64,000 nucleotides of DNA, taken from Streptomyces sp. CB03234 (lineage in GTDB: Bacteria > Actinomycetota > Actinomycetes > Streptomycetales > Streptomycetaceae). Under the pieces are notes generated by a model, which was not told the origin of the DNA, searched no databases, and saw nothing but the letters and a program-made list of their open reading frames with translations. The position numbers were made by a program, and so were the translations under genes. Position 1 is the stretch's first letter; the number at the start of each line of letters is the position of its first letter. The stretch covers positions 552,034 to 616,033 of the forward strand of contig NZ_LIYH01000006.1 in the NCBI RefSeq assembly GCF_001905885.1. Direction: 5' to 3'. This document shows, piece by piece, positions 17,381 to 24,348 of the stretch.

Positions 17381-18205
17381 TCAGGCGACCTCTGATGCCT
17401 CCGCTGGGTCGTCCGCGCCGGGCGTCAGCATCGTCGCGATGGCGGCCCTGCCACGTTGCTCAGCTCCTTCGAAGATGTAGTGGTAGTGCTCCCTCAGTAC
17501 GTCCGTACTGCTGTGGCCCATCCAGTCGGCCACATCGTTCTCGGGGACTCCGGCGTACAGCAGTCGCGACCCGTAGTAGTGCCGGAGTGAGTGAGCCTTG
17601 CAGTACTTCACCTGTCCCTTGCCCAGAGCCTCCATCCAGATCTTCGGGTAGAAGTACGACGCGTAGAGGTAGCCAGTCCGCGTCACGTTGGGGAAGAGGA
17701 GCCGTTCCGGCCCCCATACGCCGTGGTTCTTGATGTGCCGCCGAAGCTCGAAGGCGACGTTCGGTGGGAGGGGGACGGTTCGCCCTGGCTCCCCTTCGTC
17801 ACGAGCCTTGATGTGCCGACGCTGGATGGCGCTGTTCTTCCCCGACTCGGTGTCTCCGTCCTCCGCAATCTGGAAGTCGACGCGAAGCGTCTCGGCCTTG
17901 AAGTCGATCTGATCGCGGGATACCGCCATGGCCTCACCCAGCCGCAGACCACACCCGGCCATGAGCCACAGCATCGCGCGGTATCGCGGAGGAGCGGCAT
18001 CGAGCATCGCCAGGACTTCCCGCGTCGTGAGTCGCCGGGCGGTGCTCTTGTGCTCCCGGATCTCCTTGGCGCGGCTGCCTGCGCCCTTGTTGGTCCGATC
18101 GGTCGCGCAGTCCGCAAGATCGCCCCGTTCCTGGAAGCGGACGCATTGGGGGTGTACGTGGCTGCCCTGTCGATGTGGTCGGCCGCTATCGGCGGAACGG
18201 TTCAC
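17381..18205 (-). pseudogene. Tyrosine recombinase (integrase), 5'-truncated
   Basis: The frame encodes a nearly complete catalytic domain of a phage-type tyrosine recombinase: the first Arg in AGCGLRLGEAMA, the H-x-x-R box HSLRHYYGSRLL, GHSSTDVLREHYHY with the last His, and a candidate nucleophile Tyr. The domain begins around ARRLTTREVLAML. Recognisable sequence stops at about 18088 (KGAGSRAKE). Upstream codons to the nominal start at 18205 are read through the antisense of a different gene. The N-terminal SAM-like DNA-binding region and arm-binding domain are gone, so excision is unlikely. Intact relatives are usually near 400 residues. Confidence 0.78.
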
Positions 18206-19421
18206 GTTTCATCCCGTGGCAACGCCCGCCCCGTGCTCCTGTGGTCCGCCCTGGTGGCCGGAACGGGCAGGGGGAAGGGAACCGCGCTCCGGGCCGCGCT
18301 TCACGTCCTTGACAAGTCTCTGGGCCGCTTCCTCGCCACCCACACCACCTCCGGGATCACCTCCGGCGCGAGCACGATCAACCACTAGTGGGAGCAGCAG
18401 GAAGCGACCGCCGAGACCGAGCACGGGCGCGACGTGCGCGCCCTGGTGGTGGAAGAGGAATGGTCGGAAGTGCTCCGCCGAGTGAAGCGGGACGCGTCGT
18501 TCACCACCAAGCTGCGGACCGCATGGGACGGGGCGACACTGCGCAACACCACCAAGGAGGAGGCGCAGGAAGTACGCGATCCCGCCATGGTGTTGCACTG
18601 CCACGTCACGCCGTCTGACTGGGCGAAGTACGTGGGCGAGTCGGAAGCGGCCGGAGGCTCGTACAACCGCATCCCTCCCTTCCTGCTTGGGTCGGTCCCC
18701 ATGCTGGACGACGACCGCGTGAGCCTGCCGAAGGTGGATGGTTCGGAGCTGTCCGACGCCTACGGGTGGGCGACCGCCCGGCCGCGTGTGATCACGCTTG
18801 CGGAGGATGCCCGGCCGCTGTGGCGGATCGTGCGCCGCTACGCCCGCATCCTGGGTGAGACCCTGCCCCGAAGGACAGGCCGTGTTCATCGAGCGCACGG
18901 CGGAACAGACGCTTCGCGTTGCGGCCTGCCTGGCTGCCTCGGAGTGCTCCGAGCACATCACGGAAGAGATGCTGTCGGCTGCCTTCACGCTCGTTCGCCG
19001 GTCCGTCCAGGACGCCGTCCGCATCACCAAGGGGGCCACCTCTCCCATGGTGAAGCGACAGCCGCTCAGCCTCGCAGACAAGGTCCGGGCCCGCATCGAA
19101 CTGCACGGCGGTCGCGCCACGTCGTCTCAGGTGCTCCCGTACGTGGGAGCAACTGCCAGTGAGGTCAAGGCACTCCCCGAAATCGTCGTCACGGTGGAAC
19201 GGTCAGGGAAGACCGGCCGACCAGCCACCGTTTTCACGCTGCGCCGAGACAGTTCCCAGCGCGAGGAGTCAGGGCCGGCCCAGCGGACCGTAATGGAAAC
19301 CAACGGAACCAAGGTCGTCCGCCTGGACGCCTACCGCCCGGCCCCCAAGGCCCTGGAGCCCGAGCCGGTGAGACATCCGGAACCGATCCCAGACGCCAAC
19401 CCCTTCCGCGCGTTGCTCTAA
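18092..19421 (+). pseudogene. DUF3987-like (primase/helicase-type) gene, truncated and frame-disrupted
   Basis: Recognisable sequence begins at GPIGRAVRK (18092), immediately next to the end of the recombinase fragment. It continues EADALGVYVAALSMWSAAIGG and a Walker-A-like AGTGRGKGTAL, which resembles DUF3987 proteins of Streptomyces elements. An in-frame TAG interrupts it at 18386-18388. The same frame resumes (VVEEEWSEVLRRV) until a CCCC run at 18866-18869. There a single extra base shifts the frame, and the protein continues as EGQAVFIERTAEQTLRVAACLA to the stop at 19421. The N-terminus is missing. Three independent lesions make a functional product very unlikely. Confidence 0.78.
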
Positions 19422-19430
19422 CCAACCAAG

Positions 19431-19465
19431 GAAGCCCCGGCCACAAGGGCCGGGGCTTCTTTGTT
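19431..19465. terminator. Rho-independent terminator
   Basis: A 12-bp perfect stem (GAAGCCCCGGCC, 19431-19442 with 19448-19459) and 5-base loop is followed by TTTGTT. It lies between the end of the DUF3987 remnant and the convergent gene at 19473 and can serve both. Confidence 0.85.
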
Positions 19466-19472
19466 GATTCGA

Positions 19473-19940
19473 CTACTCGACTGGGCAGGCCAGTTCAGAA
19501 TGGGAACGATTCGGGGCGCACGTCACCACTGCCAGGGACAGATACGAGGGACGTTCGAGGTAGAAGCCGTACGACACATCAGCGCCCGAGTGCAGGTGTG
19601 CGGCAGCCGCGTTCGCCAGTTGTGCCAGATGAGTCGTTTCCCGCTCCCTCTCGGAAGCGAACCGGGGCGCGTGCTCGGCCAGCCGCTCCCCGAGCCAGAC
19701 TGCCGCCTCCTTCGCCTCTTCCCACGTGCCACGAACTAAGGAACGGGGCTTGATGAGCCAGTACGCCGTTTCGAGGGGCGGTAGGTCGACGTTCGGGAAC
19801 TCCGCCGCGACCTCCCGATACCTCTGGATCAGTTCCAGCTTGCTTCCGGCCGGGGGCGGATCGGGATGAGGGGGCCGCCGTAGGGCCTCGTTGTCGAAGC
19901 GCTCCTTCGGGCCGGTCCACAGATAGCCGTGGTGGTGCAT
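19473..19940 (-). CDS. Hypothetical protein with a TTA codon (element cargo)
   Basis: This 155-residue protein of unknown family starts at ATG 19940 (MHHHGYLWTGPKERFDN), preceded by GGGAACGAC; a GTG at 19976 would add 12 residues. It is rich in charged and helical segments (LIQRYREVAAEFP, EEAKEAAVWLGERLAEH) with no signal peptide or membrane helix. A TTA leucine codon occurs in PRSLVRG (complement of 19737-19739). In Streptomyces such codons need the bldA tRNA, so translation may be limited to development. No function can be proposed. Confidence 0.65.
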   Translation of the reverse strand: MHHHGYLWTGPKERFDNEALRRPPHPDPPPAGSKLELIQRYREVAAEFPNVDLPPLETAYWLIKPRSLVRGTWEEAKEAAVWLGERLAEHAPRFASERERETTHLAQLANAAAAHLHSGADVSYGFYLERPSYLSLAVVTCAPNRSHSELACPVE

Positions 19941-20025
19941 GAGTCGTTCCCGTTTCGAGAAGTGCCAGCCGGGCACGGGCCCAGGGGCGGGGGATGGACC
20001 CGGCCCGGCTGACGGAGAGGGAGGA

Positions 20026-20250
20026 TCAGACGTTGAGGCCGAACCGCGCCGGGTCGATCCCGGCTGCGTCCAGTTCCTCCGTGGTGAACCGCAGCGGCTG
20101 CGCGTCCGGCCGCTTGCTGTCGCCGAGGGCCCAGGCGTCGTCGCCGATCCGGGCCAGGGTCACGCACCCCTCGGTACAGGGGCCGCCGCACGCCTTCACG
20201 AACGAGGCCCCGTCGATGTCGAGCCCGTACAGGTCGGTTCCGTTCAGCAT
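20026..20250 (-). CDS. DUF397 domain protein
   Basis: This 74-residue protein starts at ATG 20250 (MLNGTDLYGLDIDGASF) behind an AGGAAGG ribosome-binding site. It shows the DUF397 pattern: GASFVKACGG, a central CVTLARIG, and DSKRPDAQPLRFTTEEL. DUF397 proteins are usually encoded beside XRE-DUF5753 regulators in Streptomyces, where members such as the WhiJ-associated and AbaA-linked proteins influence development and antibiotic production. An XRE-DUF5753 gene is 0.5 kb upstream on the same strand. Partnership is inferred. Confidence 0.78.
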   Translation of the reverse strand: MLNGTDLYGLDIDGASFVKACGGPCTEGCVTLARIGDDAWALGDSKRPDAQPLRFTTEELDAAGIDPARFGLNV

Positions 20251-20340
20251 TACTGCACCTTCCTGCTCAACTAATCGCGGCCATGGCTGACCGCCGCCGC
20301 CCATTCCGGGCGGGAGTTCAAGGGAGGAGAGGGAGAGACT

Positions 20341-20538
20341 TCAGCGTCCGGAACCTTGGCCGCGTTCCGTGCAGCGCCAGCACTCGCATGGCGGCCAAGC
20401 GCTCGTGAGCAGGGGCGGAAGATCGTCCGTCGTGGCCACGGCTTGCTCCGGCCCCCAGGTCTGCCCTGAGTCGCGAGAGACCCGCATGGTCATCAGGGGG
20501 CGGTCGGCAAAGAGCCTTGAGCCCGTTCCCTTGCTCAT
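20341..20538 (-). CDS. Small hypothetical protein with Cys pair
   Basis: This 65-residue protein (MSKGTGSRLFADRPLM) has a C-terminal WPPCECWRCTERG motif that could bind zinc. It overlaps the upstream small gene by four bases (ATGA). Similar two-gene sets of very small cysteine-containing proteins are common near XRE/DUF397 genes in Streptomyces, as far as I recall. Function unknown. Confidence 0.55.
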   Translation of the reverse strand: MSKGTGSRLFADRPLMTMRVSRDSGQTWGPEQAVATTDDLPPLLTSAWPPCECWRCTERGQGSGR

Positions 20539-20738
20539 GACGCGTGCGCTTCCATCCGTACGTTGGCGTCGGATACGGCGCTGTAGTCGAACGTGGAGCG
20601 GGCGTTCTCGCGGGCTACCGATATGGACAGGCAGTCAGCGCAACCGGGTTTGGGTGACGGATCGCGCGGTGGCTCCGACAGGCACGTCCCTGCTGGCGTA
20701 TTGGTTCCAGGATCGGAAGTTCTCTCTTCGCTCTCCAT
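20535..20738 (-). CDS. Small hypothetical protein with C-x2-C motif
   Basis: This 67-residue protein (MESEERTSDPGTN) contains KPGCADCLSISVARENARS, read here as PGCADCLS. This is a possible half zinc site, followed by a short helix. It is coupled by a 4-base overlap to the next small gene (20341-20538) and follows the XRE-DUF5753 gene by 32 bases on the same strand, so all may share one transcript. Function unknown. Confidence 0.55.
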   Translation of the reverse strand: MESEERTSDPGTNTPAGTCLSEPPRDPSPKPGCADCLSISVARENARSTFDYSAVSDANVRMEAHAS

Positions 20739-20770
20739 GGCGCCATCTTCGGCGGGCCACGGAGGCAGCT

Positions 20771-21622
20771 CTAGCCTGTTTCCTGTTCCCGCAAAAAGTC
20801 GTCGCGGATTCCTTCGACCAGGCTCCGCATGTCGTCACCGGACAGTGCCACCCGTTCGAACCCGTGGAATTTCTCTACGTAGATTTCTACGTCCCTGGGA
20901 TCAGTGACGAGCACCTCGGCATGGACCGTCTCGACGGTGACCATGCGGTTGTCCCGGATCGCAAACGAGTGGTTCGCGACATCATGCTGCTGAACGCTCA
21001 ACGGGACTACTCGGATGTCGATGTGAGACAGACGCGACATCGAAACAATTCGGTCCAGCTGGGCAGCCATCATCGACGGCTCGACGAGCCGCCACCGCAG
21101 AACAGGTTCCGTGATGACGAACCGCAATGACTTCGTGCTGTCGTAGAGGACTGCTTGGCGTTCCAACCGGCCGCTGACGGTGCGGTTGAGGGTGTCTTCA
21201 CTCAGGCTGTGGCGTTGCAGAACGGCCCGAATGTACTCGGGAGTCTGGAGCAGACCCGGAACCAGAGCCGGTTGGAACATCCGCAGCACTGACATCTGGG
21301 CTTCAAGAGCCTTGACCTCCTGCTGGCCCTTGTGGACTCCAACCCGTTTCAACAGCCGCCACTCGGTCGTCTCGGTGCCGGCCGTTCGAGCCGCATCGGT
21401 GTACTCGGCCTTGATCTCCTCGGATACGCCGATGGCGATCAGGATGCGCTCGACGTCCGTCGCGCTGGGCGCCAGCTTCGCATTCTCGATCTTGGAGAGC
21501 TTGGACGGAGACATGAGGGCGCTGCGGGCCACTGCTTTGGCCTCCTTTCCGGATGCCTGGCGCAGTGCCCGCAGCGCGGCCCCCAACTGTGCTCTGTTCA
21601 CGCCCCGTACTTGGCCCACCAT
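20771..21622 (-). CDS. XRE-family HTH regulator with DUF5753 domain
   Basis: This 283-residue protein has an N-terminal helix-turn-helix (about residues 8-62, LGAALRALRQASG and SPSKLSKIENAK). A DUF5753 domain follows (about 95-275, FQPALVPGLLQTPEYIRAVL and SFAIRDNRMVTVETVHAEV). Such regulators are numerous in Streptomyces; the DUF5753 part is proposed to sense a ligand or partner, often a DUF397 protein. The start overlaps the DUF6879 gene by 25 bases. It probably governs this remnant element or acts on the host. Confidence 0.9.
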   Translation of the reverse strand: MVGQVRGVNRAQLGAALRALRQASGKEAKAVARSALMSPSKLSKIENAKLAPSATDVERILIAIGVSEEIKAEYTDAARTAGTETTEWRLLKRVGVHKGQQEVKALEAQMSVLRMFQPALVPGLLQTPEYIRAVLQRHSLSEDTLNRTVSGRLERQAVLYDSTKSLRFVITEPVLRWRLVEPSMMAAQLDRIVSMSRLSHIDIRVVPLSVQQHDVANHSFAIRDNRMVTVETVHAEVLVTDPRDVEIYVEKFHGFERVALSGDDMRSLVEGIRDDFLREQETG

Positions 21623-22122
21623 TCCGTGAAGGGCTCCGCGTGGGTGAGTGCCGTGCCACGGTGCCCGGCGAATTCCGCCGTTCGTTCCGATGACAGCACT
21701 TCCGAGCCCAGGTACTTTCCAGCGCCGTCGTAGTTCATTACGGCCACGGACTCGGAGTCGAAGAGCCAGAAGTCAGGTACGTTCTGTAGGGGGTTCGGCC
21801 TGTCGGTGACGTCCAGAATGAAGAACTCCTCACCTCCAGACATGTTCTTCTGGTACCCCCACCCGAGTTCGAACCTGAGATAGTCCGTGAGAGGGCGGCG
21901 CAGAATGTGAACCCGGTAGACCCGTTTCCCTTCTCCGGTGTGTGAGCGGAGTTGTTCGACCCATCCCGCGTTGTAGTCGTCCGGCTGTGGCTCCCCGGCC
22001 AGGAACGCGCGATAGGCATCGACGTTCCCCGACTTGCTGTAGTCGTCGAGGGTTTCGAGCCGGAACGCCTCACGCTGGAACGTGTCGAAGAGGTCGCCGA
22101 GGGTCCTAGATGAGGTTGTCAC
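21598..22122 (-). CDS. DUF6879 family protein
   Basis: This 174-residue protein contains the family pattern: FDTFQREAFRLETLDDY, RVHILRRPLTDYLRFELGWGY (HILRRPLTDYLRFEL) and DFWLFDSESVAVMNYD. DUF6879 genes are regularly found directly upstream of XRE-DUF5753 genes in actinomycetes, which is the arrangement here. Both ends overlap neighbours (17 and 25 bases), indicating translational coupling in a three-gene unit. Biochemical function is not established. Confidence 0.82.
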   Translation of the reverse strand: MTTSSRTLGDLFDTFQREAFRLETLDDYSKSGNVDAYRAFLAGEPQPDDYNAGWVEQLRSHTGEGKRVYRVHILRRPLTDYLRFELGWGYQKNMSGGEEFFILDVTDRPNPLQNVPDFWLFDSESVAVMNYDGAGKYLGSEVLSSERTAEFAGHRGTALTHAEPFTEWWAKYGA

Positions 22123-22297
22123 GGATGGCCTTCTGGATCAGTTCCATCGGGATCTCGACCAGGGTTTCGTGAGCGGGAATCTGAAGCCCGTGGTCGGTCG
22201 GAGTCTCCCCCTGGACCAAGAGCGTGCCGCGATCCGTCGCGTAGATCGTCGGGCACTCCGTGATGTCGCACGTGCTGACCAGCTTGGTGACCTTCAT
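22106..22297 (-). CDS. Small hypothetical protein at head of the regulatory operon
   Basis: This 63-residue acidic protein (MKVTKLVSTCDITECPTIYATDRG) starts at ATG 22297 after GAGGGGAAC. It has two cysteines (CDITEC) and a beta-rich pattern ending IPMELIQKAIRDNLI. The 3' end overlaps the DUF6879 gene by 17 bases, so it is probably the first gene of the XRE operon. Related small proteins often precede DUF6879 genes in Streptomyces. Function unknown. Confidence 0.68.
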   Translation of the reverse strand: MKVTKLVSTCDITECPTIYATDRGTLLVQGETPTDHGLQIPAHETLVEIPMELIQKAIRDNLI

Positions 22298-22534
22298 GGT
22301 CGGGGTTCCCCTCTCCCGTGCTGCCAGTACCCCGCATCTGGGTTGATGCTCCCGAGGCCAGGGCGCGCGGGTCAAGCGATCACGGTTGACGGAACGGGAA
22401 ACCGCGTAACCTCCCCGGAGCCTGCCGCTCCTCCGACCGGTCGGGGAGGCTGCCGCCAATACGGCGCCGACCTGGGCAGACTGCTAACGATCATGGGGAA
22501 ATGCTGGGGAGGGCCCCTGTAGGAGGGGTGTTCG

Positions 22535-22560
22535 TACAGGTCAGCGCCGTATGACCTGTA
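22535..22560. repeat. Inverted repeat inside the right end of the element (candidate recombinase arm sites)
   Basis: TACAGGTCA (22535-22543) and TGACCTGTA (22552-22560) form a perfect 9-bp inverted pair spaced by 8 bases, 32 bases before the att core. The same word occurs at the left end: CAGGTCA at 17193-17199 and TGACCTGTA at 17322-17330. This placement at both ends suits arm-type integrase or Xis binding sites. Confidence 0.6.
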
Positions 22561-22567
22561 AAGCACG

Positions 22568-22631
22568 CAGATCTACGAAGGCACGAACCAGGTCCAGCGG
22601 ATCGTGATGGCAAGGAACCTGCCGTAGCAGG
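22568..22631. repeat. attR: displaced native 3' end of the acyl-CoA dehydrogenase gene
   Basis: This copy encodes the same last residues (IYEGTNQVQRIVMARNLP, stop at 22625-22627). It uses the GC-rich codons ATC, TAC and CAG expected of the chromosome, so it is the original end of the target gene cut off by the insertion. It is followed by the presumed native terminator. Confidence 0.86.
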
Positions 22632-22642
22632 TTTCCGCCAGG

Positions 22643-22675
22643 CGGCCCCCGGCGCAGGAGCAACGCCGGGGGCCG
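22643..22675. terminator. Native terminator of the acyl-CoA dehydrogenase gene
   Basis: A perfect 12-bp stem (CGGCCCCCGGCG, 22643-22654 with 22664-22675) lies 16 bases after the displaced stop codon. It now sits 5.4 kb from the gene it once served. Confidence 0.8.
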
Positions 22676-22704
22676 TCTCGTGCGGCTACTCGCCGGGGCG
22701 GCCA

Positions 22705-22899
22705 TCACGCACCTCCGAGGAGATCGAGCACATCGGGGACGGGCGGAAAGTGCGGCGCGCACTCGGGGCAGGCGTAGACGTTGAACCCGGGCCCGGAGCT
22801 CTGGTGGACCTCGGAGACGACCACGGGCGAGTCCGTGATCCGTTCACAGTGCACGCACATGCGGACAGGCAGCCGCCGGGCGGGGCTCGGGTCAGTCAC
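22705..22899 (-). CDS. Small protein with two C-x2-C pairs (possible zinc ribbon)
   Basis: This 64-residue protein starts at GTG 22899 in a GTGA overlap with the upstream gene. It contains MCVHCERI near residue 14 and ACPECAPH near residue 45, an arrangement typical of small zinc-binding ribbons. The C-terminus is hydrophobic (VPDVLDLLGG). It forms a two-gene unit with 22896-23132. Function unknown; a zinc-ribbon role is inference from cysteine spacing. Confidence 0.6.
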   Translation of the reverse strand: MTDPSPARRLPVRMCVHCERITDSPVVVSEVHQSSGPGFNVYACPECAPHFPPVPDVLDLLGGA

Positions 22900-23132
22900 G
22901 AGGCAGCGCCCACTCCGTGCGGGTGGGTGTCCAGGTCCAACAGGTACGGGCGTACGAGGACCGAGTCCTCGCCATCGAGAACGTGCGCCTGCCCGTACGG
23001 GGAACGGTGCGCGGGGAGCCGTACCACCCTGGCCGGGACCGTCGGGGCAGGCCGGCAACCCGCCCGGCGCCTACCCGAACCGGGCGCGAACGTGCCCAGC
23101 ACCAGGCGTACGAACGCGTGGATAATGCTCAT
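22896..23132 (-). CDS. Small hypothetical protein upstream of the Cys-pair protein
   Basis: This 78-residue protein starts at ATG 23132 (MSIIHAFVRLVLGTFAPGSG) behind a GGAG site. It has an amphipathic N-terminus, a basic Arg/Pro-rich middle, and an acidic end (LDGEDSVLVRPYLLDLDTHPHG, seen as DGEDSVLVRPYLL). It is divergent from the GntR-like gene with about 150 bases between starts, so that regulator may control it. The family is common in Streptomyces but has no known function. Confidence 0.6.
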   Translation of the reverse strand: MSIIHAFVRLVLGTFAPGSGRRRAGCRPAPTVPARVVRLPAHRSPYGQAHVLDGEDSVLVRPYLLDLDTHPHGVGAAS

Positions 23133-23284
23133 GTCGTCAGCTCCTTCGAAGCTGGTGGCCACGCCCCCGGACGGCTCCACCCGTCGCGGGGGTCTTTCGT
23201 GGCGACCATACCCGAACCTGGTCATGCCCTGCCATGGCATGACACGAATGAGCGTCGCTTTCCCTGCCTACGTACGGTCGTTCC

Positions 23285-23590
23285 ATGGTGGAGATCCCCA
23301 AGGGCTATGGCCCGGATGACGAACTGGATCCAGAAGCGGCCGACCCGCTGTACCTGCAGCTCGCGGCTGTTCTGATCTCCCGGATCGAGCATGGTGTGTA
23401 CCCGCTCGGCCGCGCCGTTCCCGGCGTCGACAGGTTGATGCAGCAGTTCGGGATCGCTCGGGGCACCGCCCGCAAGACCTTGGTGCTGCTGGCCGAGCTC
23501 GGATACGTGCGGACGGTCGTGGGCAAAGGGTCGTTCGTCATCGAGCGCGAGCCGTCCGCCGCACCCGACGGCGACCAGGCCGCAGACTGA
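23285..23590 (+). CDS. GntR-type winged-helix regulator without effector domain
   Basis: This 101-residue protein consists almost only of a GntR winged helix: PLYLQLAAVLISRIEHGVYPLG, read here as PLYLQLAAVL, then RLMQQFGIARGTARKTLVLLAELGYVRTVVGKGSFV (GIARGTARKTL and GKGSF). Normal GntR proteins add a C-terminal ligand domain of 100 or more residues; here only an 11-residue tail follows. Such short forms act as autonomous DNA-binding proteins. It is divergent from 22896-23132, a likely target. Confidence 0.82.
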   Translation: MVEIPKGYGPDDELDPEAADPLYLQLAAVLISRIEHGVYPLGRAVPGVDRLMQQFGIARGTARKTLVLLAELGYVRTVVGKGSFVIEREPSAAPDGDQAAD

Positions 23591-23698
23591 CGTACGGACC
23601 GCGCGCCATCGGTTATGACGGCGTAGCGCCTCTTGGCGCGGGCTCAGGCCGGCGGGTGCCGCGGCCACGCCAACGTCCCGCCGCGCCGGACGCGGTGG

Positions 23699-24295
23699 TC
23701 AGGCGTCGCCGTACCGAGGGAGGCCGGTGGTCGGGATCGTCCACTCGCCGATGGTGACGTCCTCGCCGTACAGGAAATCCTTGCGCGTGGCGTATCGGGG
23801 GCCGGTCGGGGTGGAGTGGATGTCGGACAGCACCGCGCCCGAACCGGTGCGGGGATCGAAGATCACGTAGATGGGGATGCCGAGCAGCGGGTAGTCGCGT
23901 GTCTTGCCGACCCAGTCGTTGTCCGGGTTGGAGCGGGAGACCACTTCGATGGCGGCGATGAGCGAACGCGGATTGATGGAGCCTTCGACATCCAGGTCGG
24001 CCCACGGAATCACCATCACGTCGGGATGGCGCATGATGCCCTCGGGCTCGTCCTCGACGTCGGGCGTGCCGGTGTGGGCCAGTAGTTCATCAGGCATGAC
24101 ACGCTCCAGACGGCGGCTGATGTGCGCAGCCGTCACCTCGTGTGGTCCTCCCGGCGACATCATGTCGTGAACGATTCCTTCCTTGGTGATCTCGAATTTG
24201 CCGGGAAGCGTGTCATCCATGGACTGAACGAAATCCCGCATGGCCCGGTACAGGTGGGAGGTGCCCTGCTGCGCGTCGTCCGGGGCGATGCTCAT
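23699..24295 (-). CDS. Uma2-family (DUF820) putative restriction-like nuclease
   Basis: This 198-residue protein starts at ATG 24295 (MSIAPDDAQQG). The Uma2 fold belongs to the PD-(D/E)XK superfamily. The visible landmarks are MRHPDVMVIPWADLD (the Asp), IAAIEVVSRSNPDNDWVGKTRDYPLLGIPIYVIFDPR, read here as IEVVSRSNPDND and the Lys-containing KTRDYPLLGI, so the acidic and lysine positions are kept. Uma2 proteins are abundant in cyanobacteria and Streptomyces, and their role is largely unknown. It lies in an accessory stretch downstream of the mobile remnant. Confidence 0.85.
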   Translation of the reverse strand: MSIAPDDAQQGTSHLYRAMRDFVQSMDDTLPGKFEITKEGIVHDMMSPGGPHEVTAAHISRRLERVMPDELLAHTGTPDVEDEPEGIMRHPDVMVIPWADLDVEGSINPRSLIAAIEVVSRSNPDNDWVGKTRDYPLLGIPIYVIFDPRTGSGAVLSDIHSTPTGPRYATRKDFLYGEDVTIGEWTIPTTGLPRYGDA

Positions 24296-24348
24296 GGCGT
24301 GCGCTCCTCGTCGTCTCTGCCCGGGGGGCAAGGGTCGTCCCGTTCATG

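Larger units (their letters stand above)
17122..22631. mobile_element. Decayed integrative element in the acyl-CoA dehydrogenase gene
   Basis: The 5.4-kb segment between the two 64-bp att copies holds a truncated tyrosine recombinase next to attL, a broken DUF3987-like gene, and seven intact small or regulatory genes on the minus strand (DUF397, XRE-DUF5753, DUF6879 and companions). No transfer (TraB/FtsK-like) or replication gene remains. The junction between the recombinase and DUF3987 fragments marks an internal deletion. The native 3' end of the target gene and its terminator lie just beyond attR. It resembles the remnant of an actinomycete integrative and conjugative element, but that class cannot be proved from what remains. 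Confidence 0.82.

Noticed and set aside
18434..19162. A separate intact gene starting at 18434
   Set aside because: It is in the same frame as the part before the TAG at 18386 and lacks its own start signals. After 18870 its translation loses similarity. It is the middle of the broken DUF3987-like gene.
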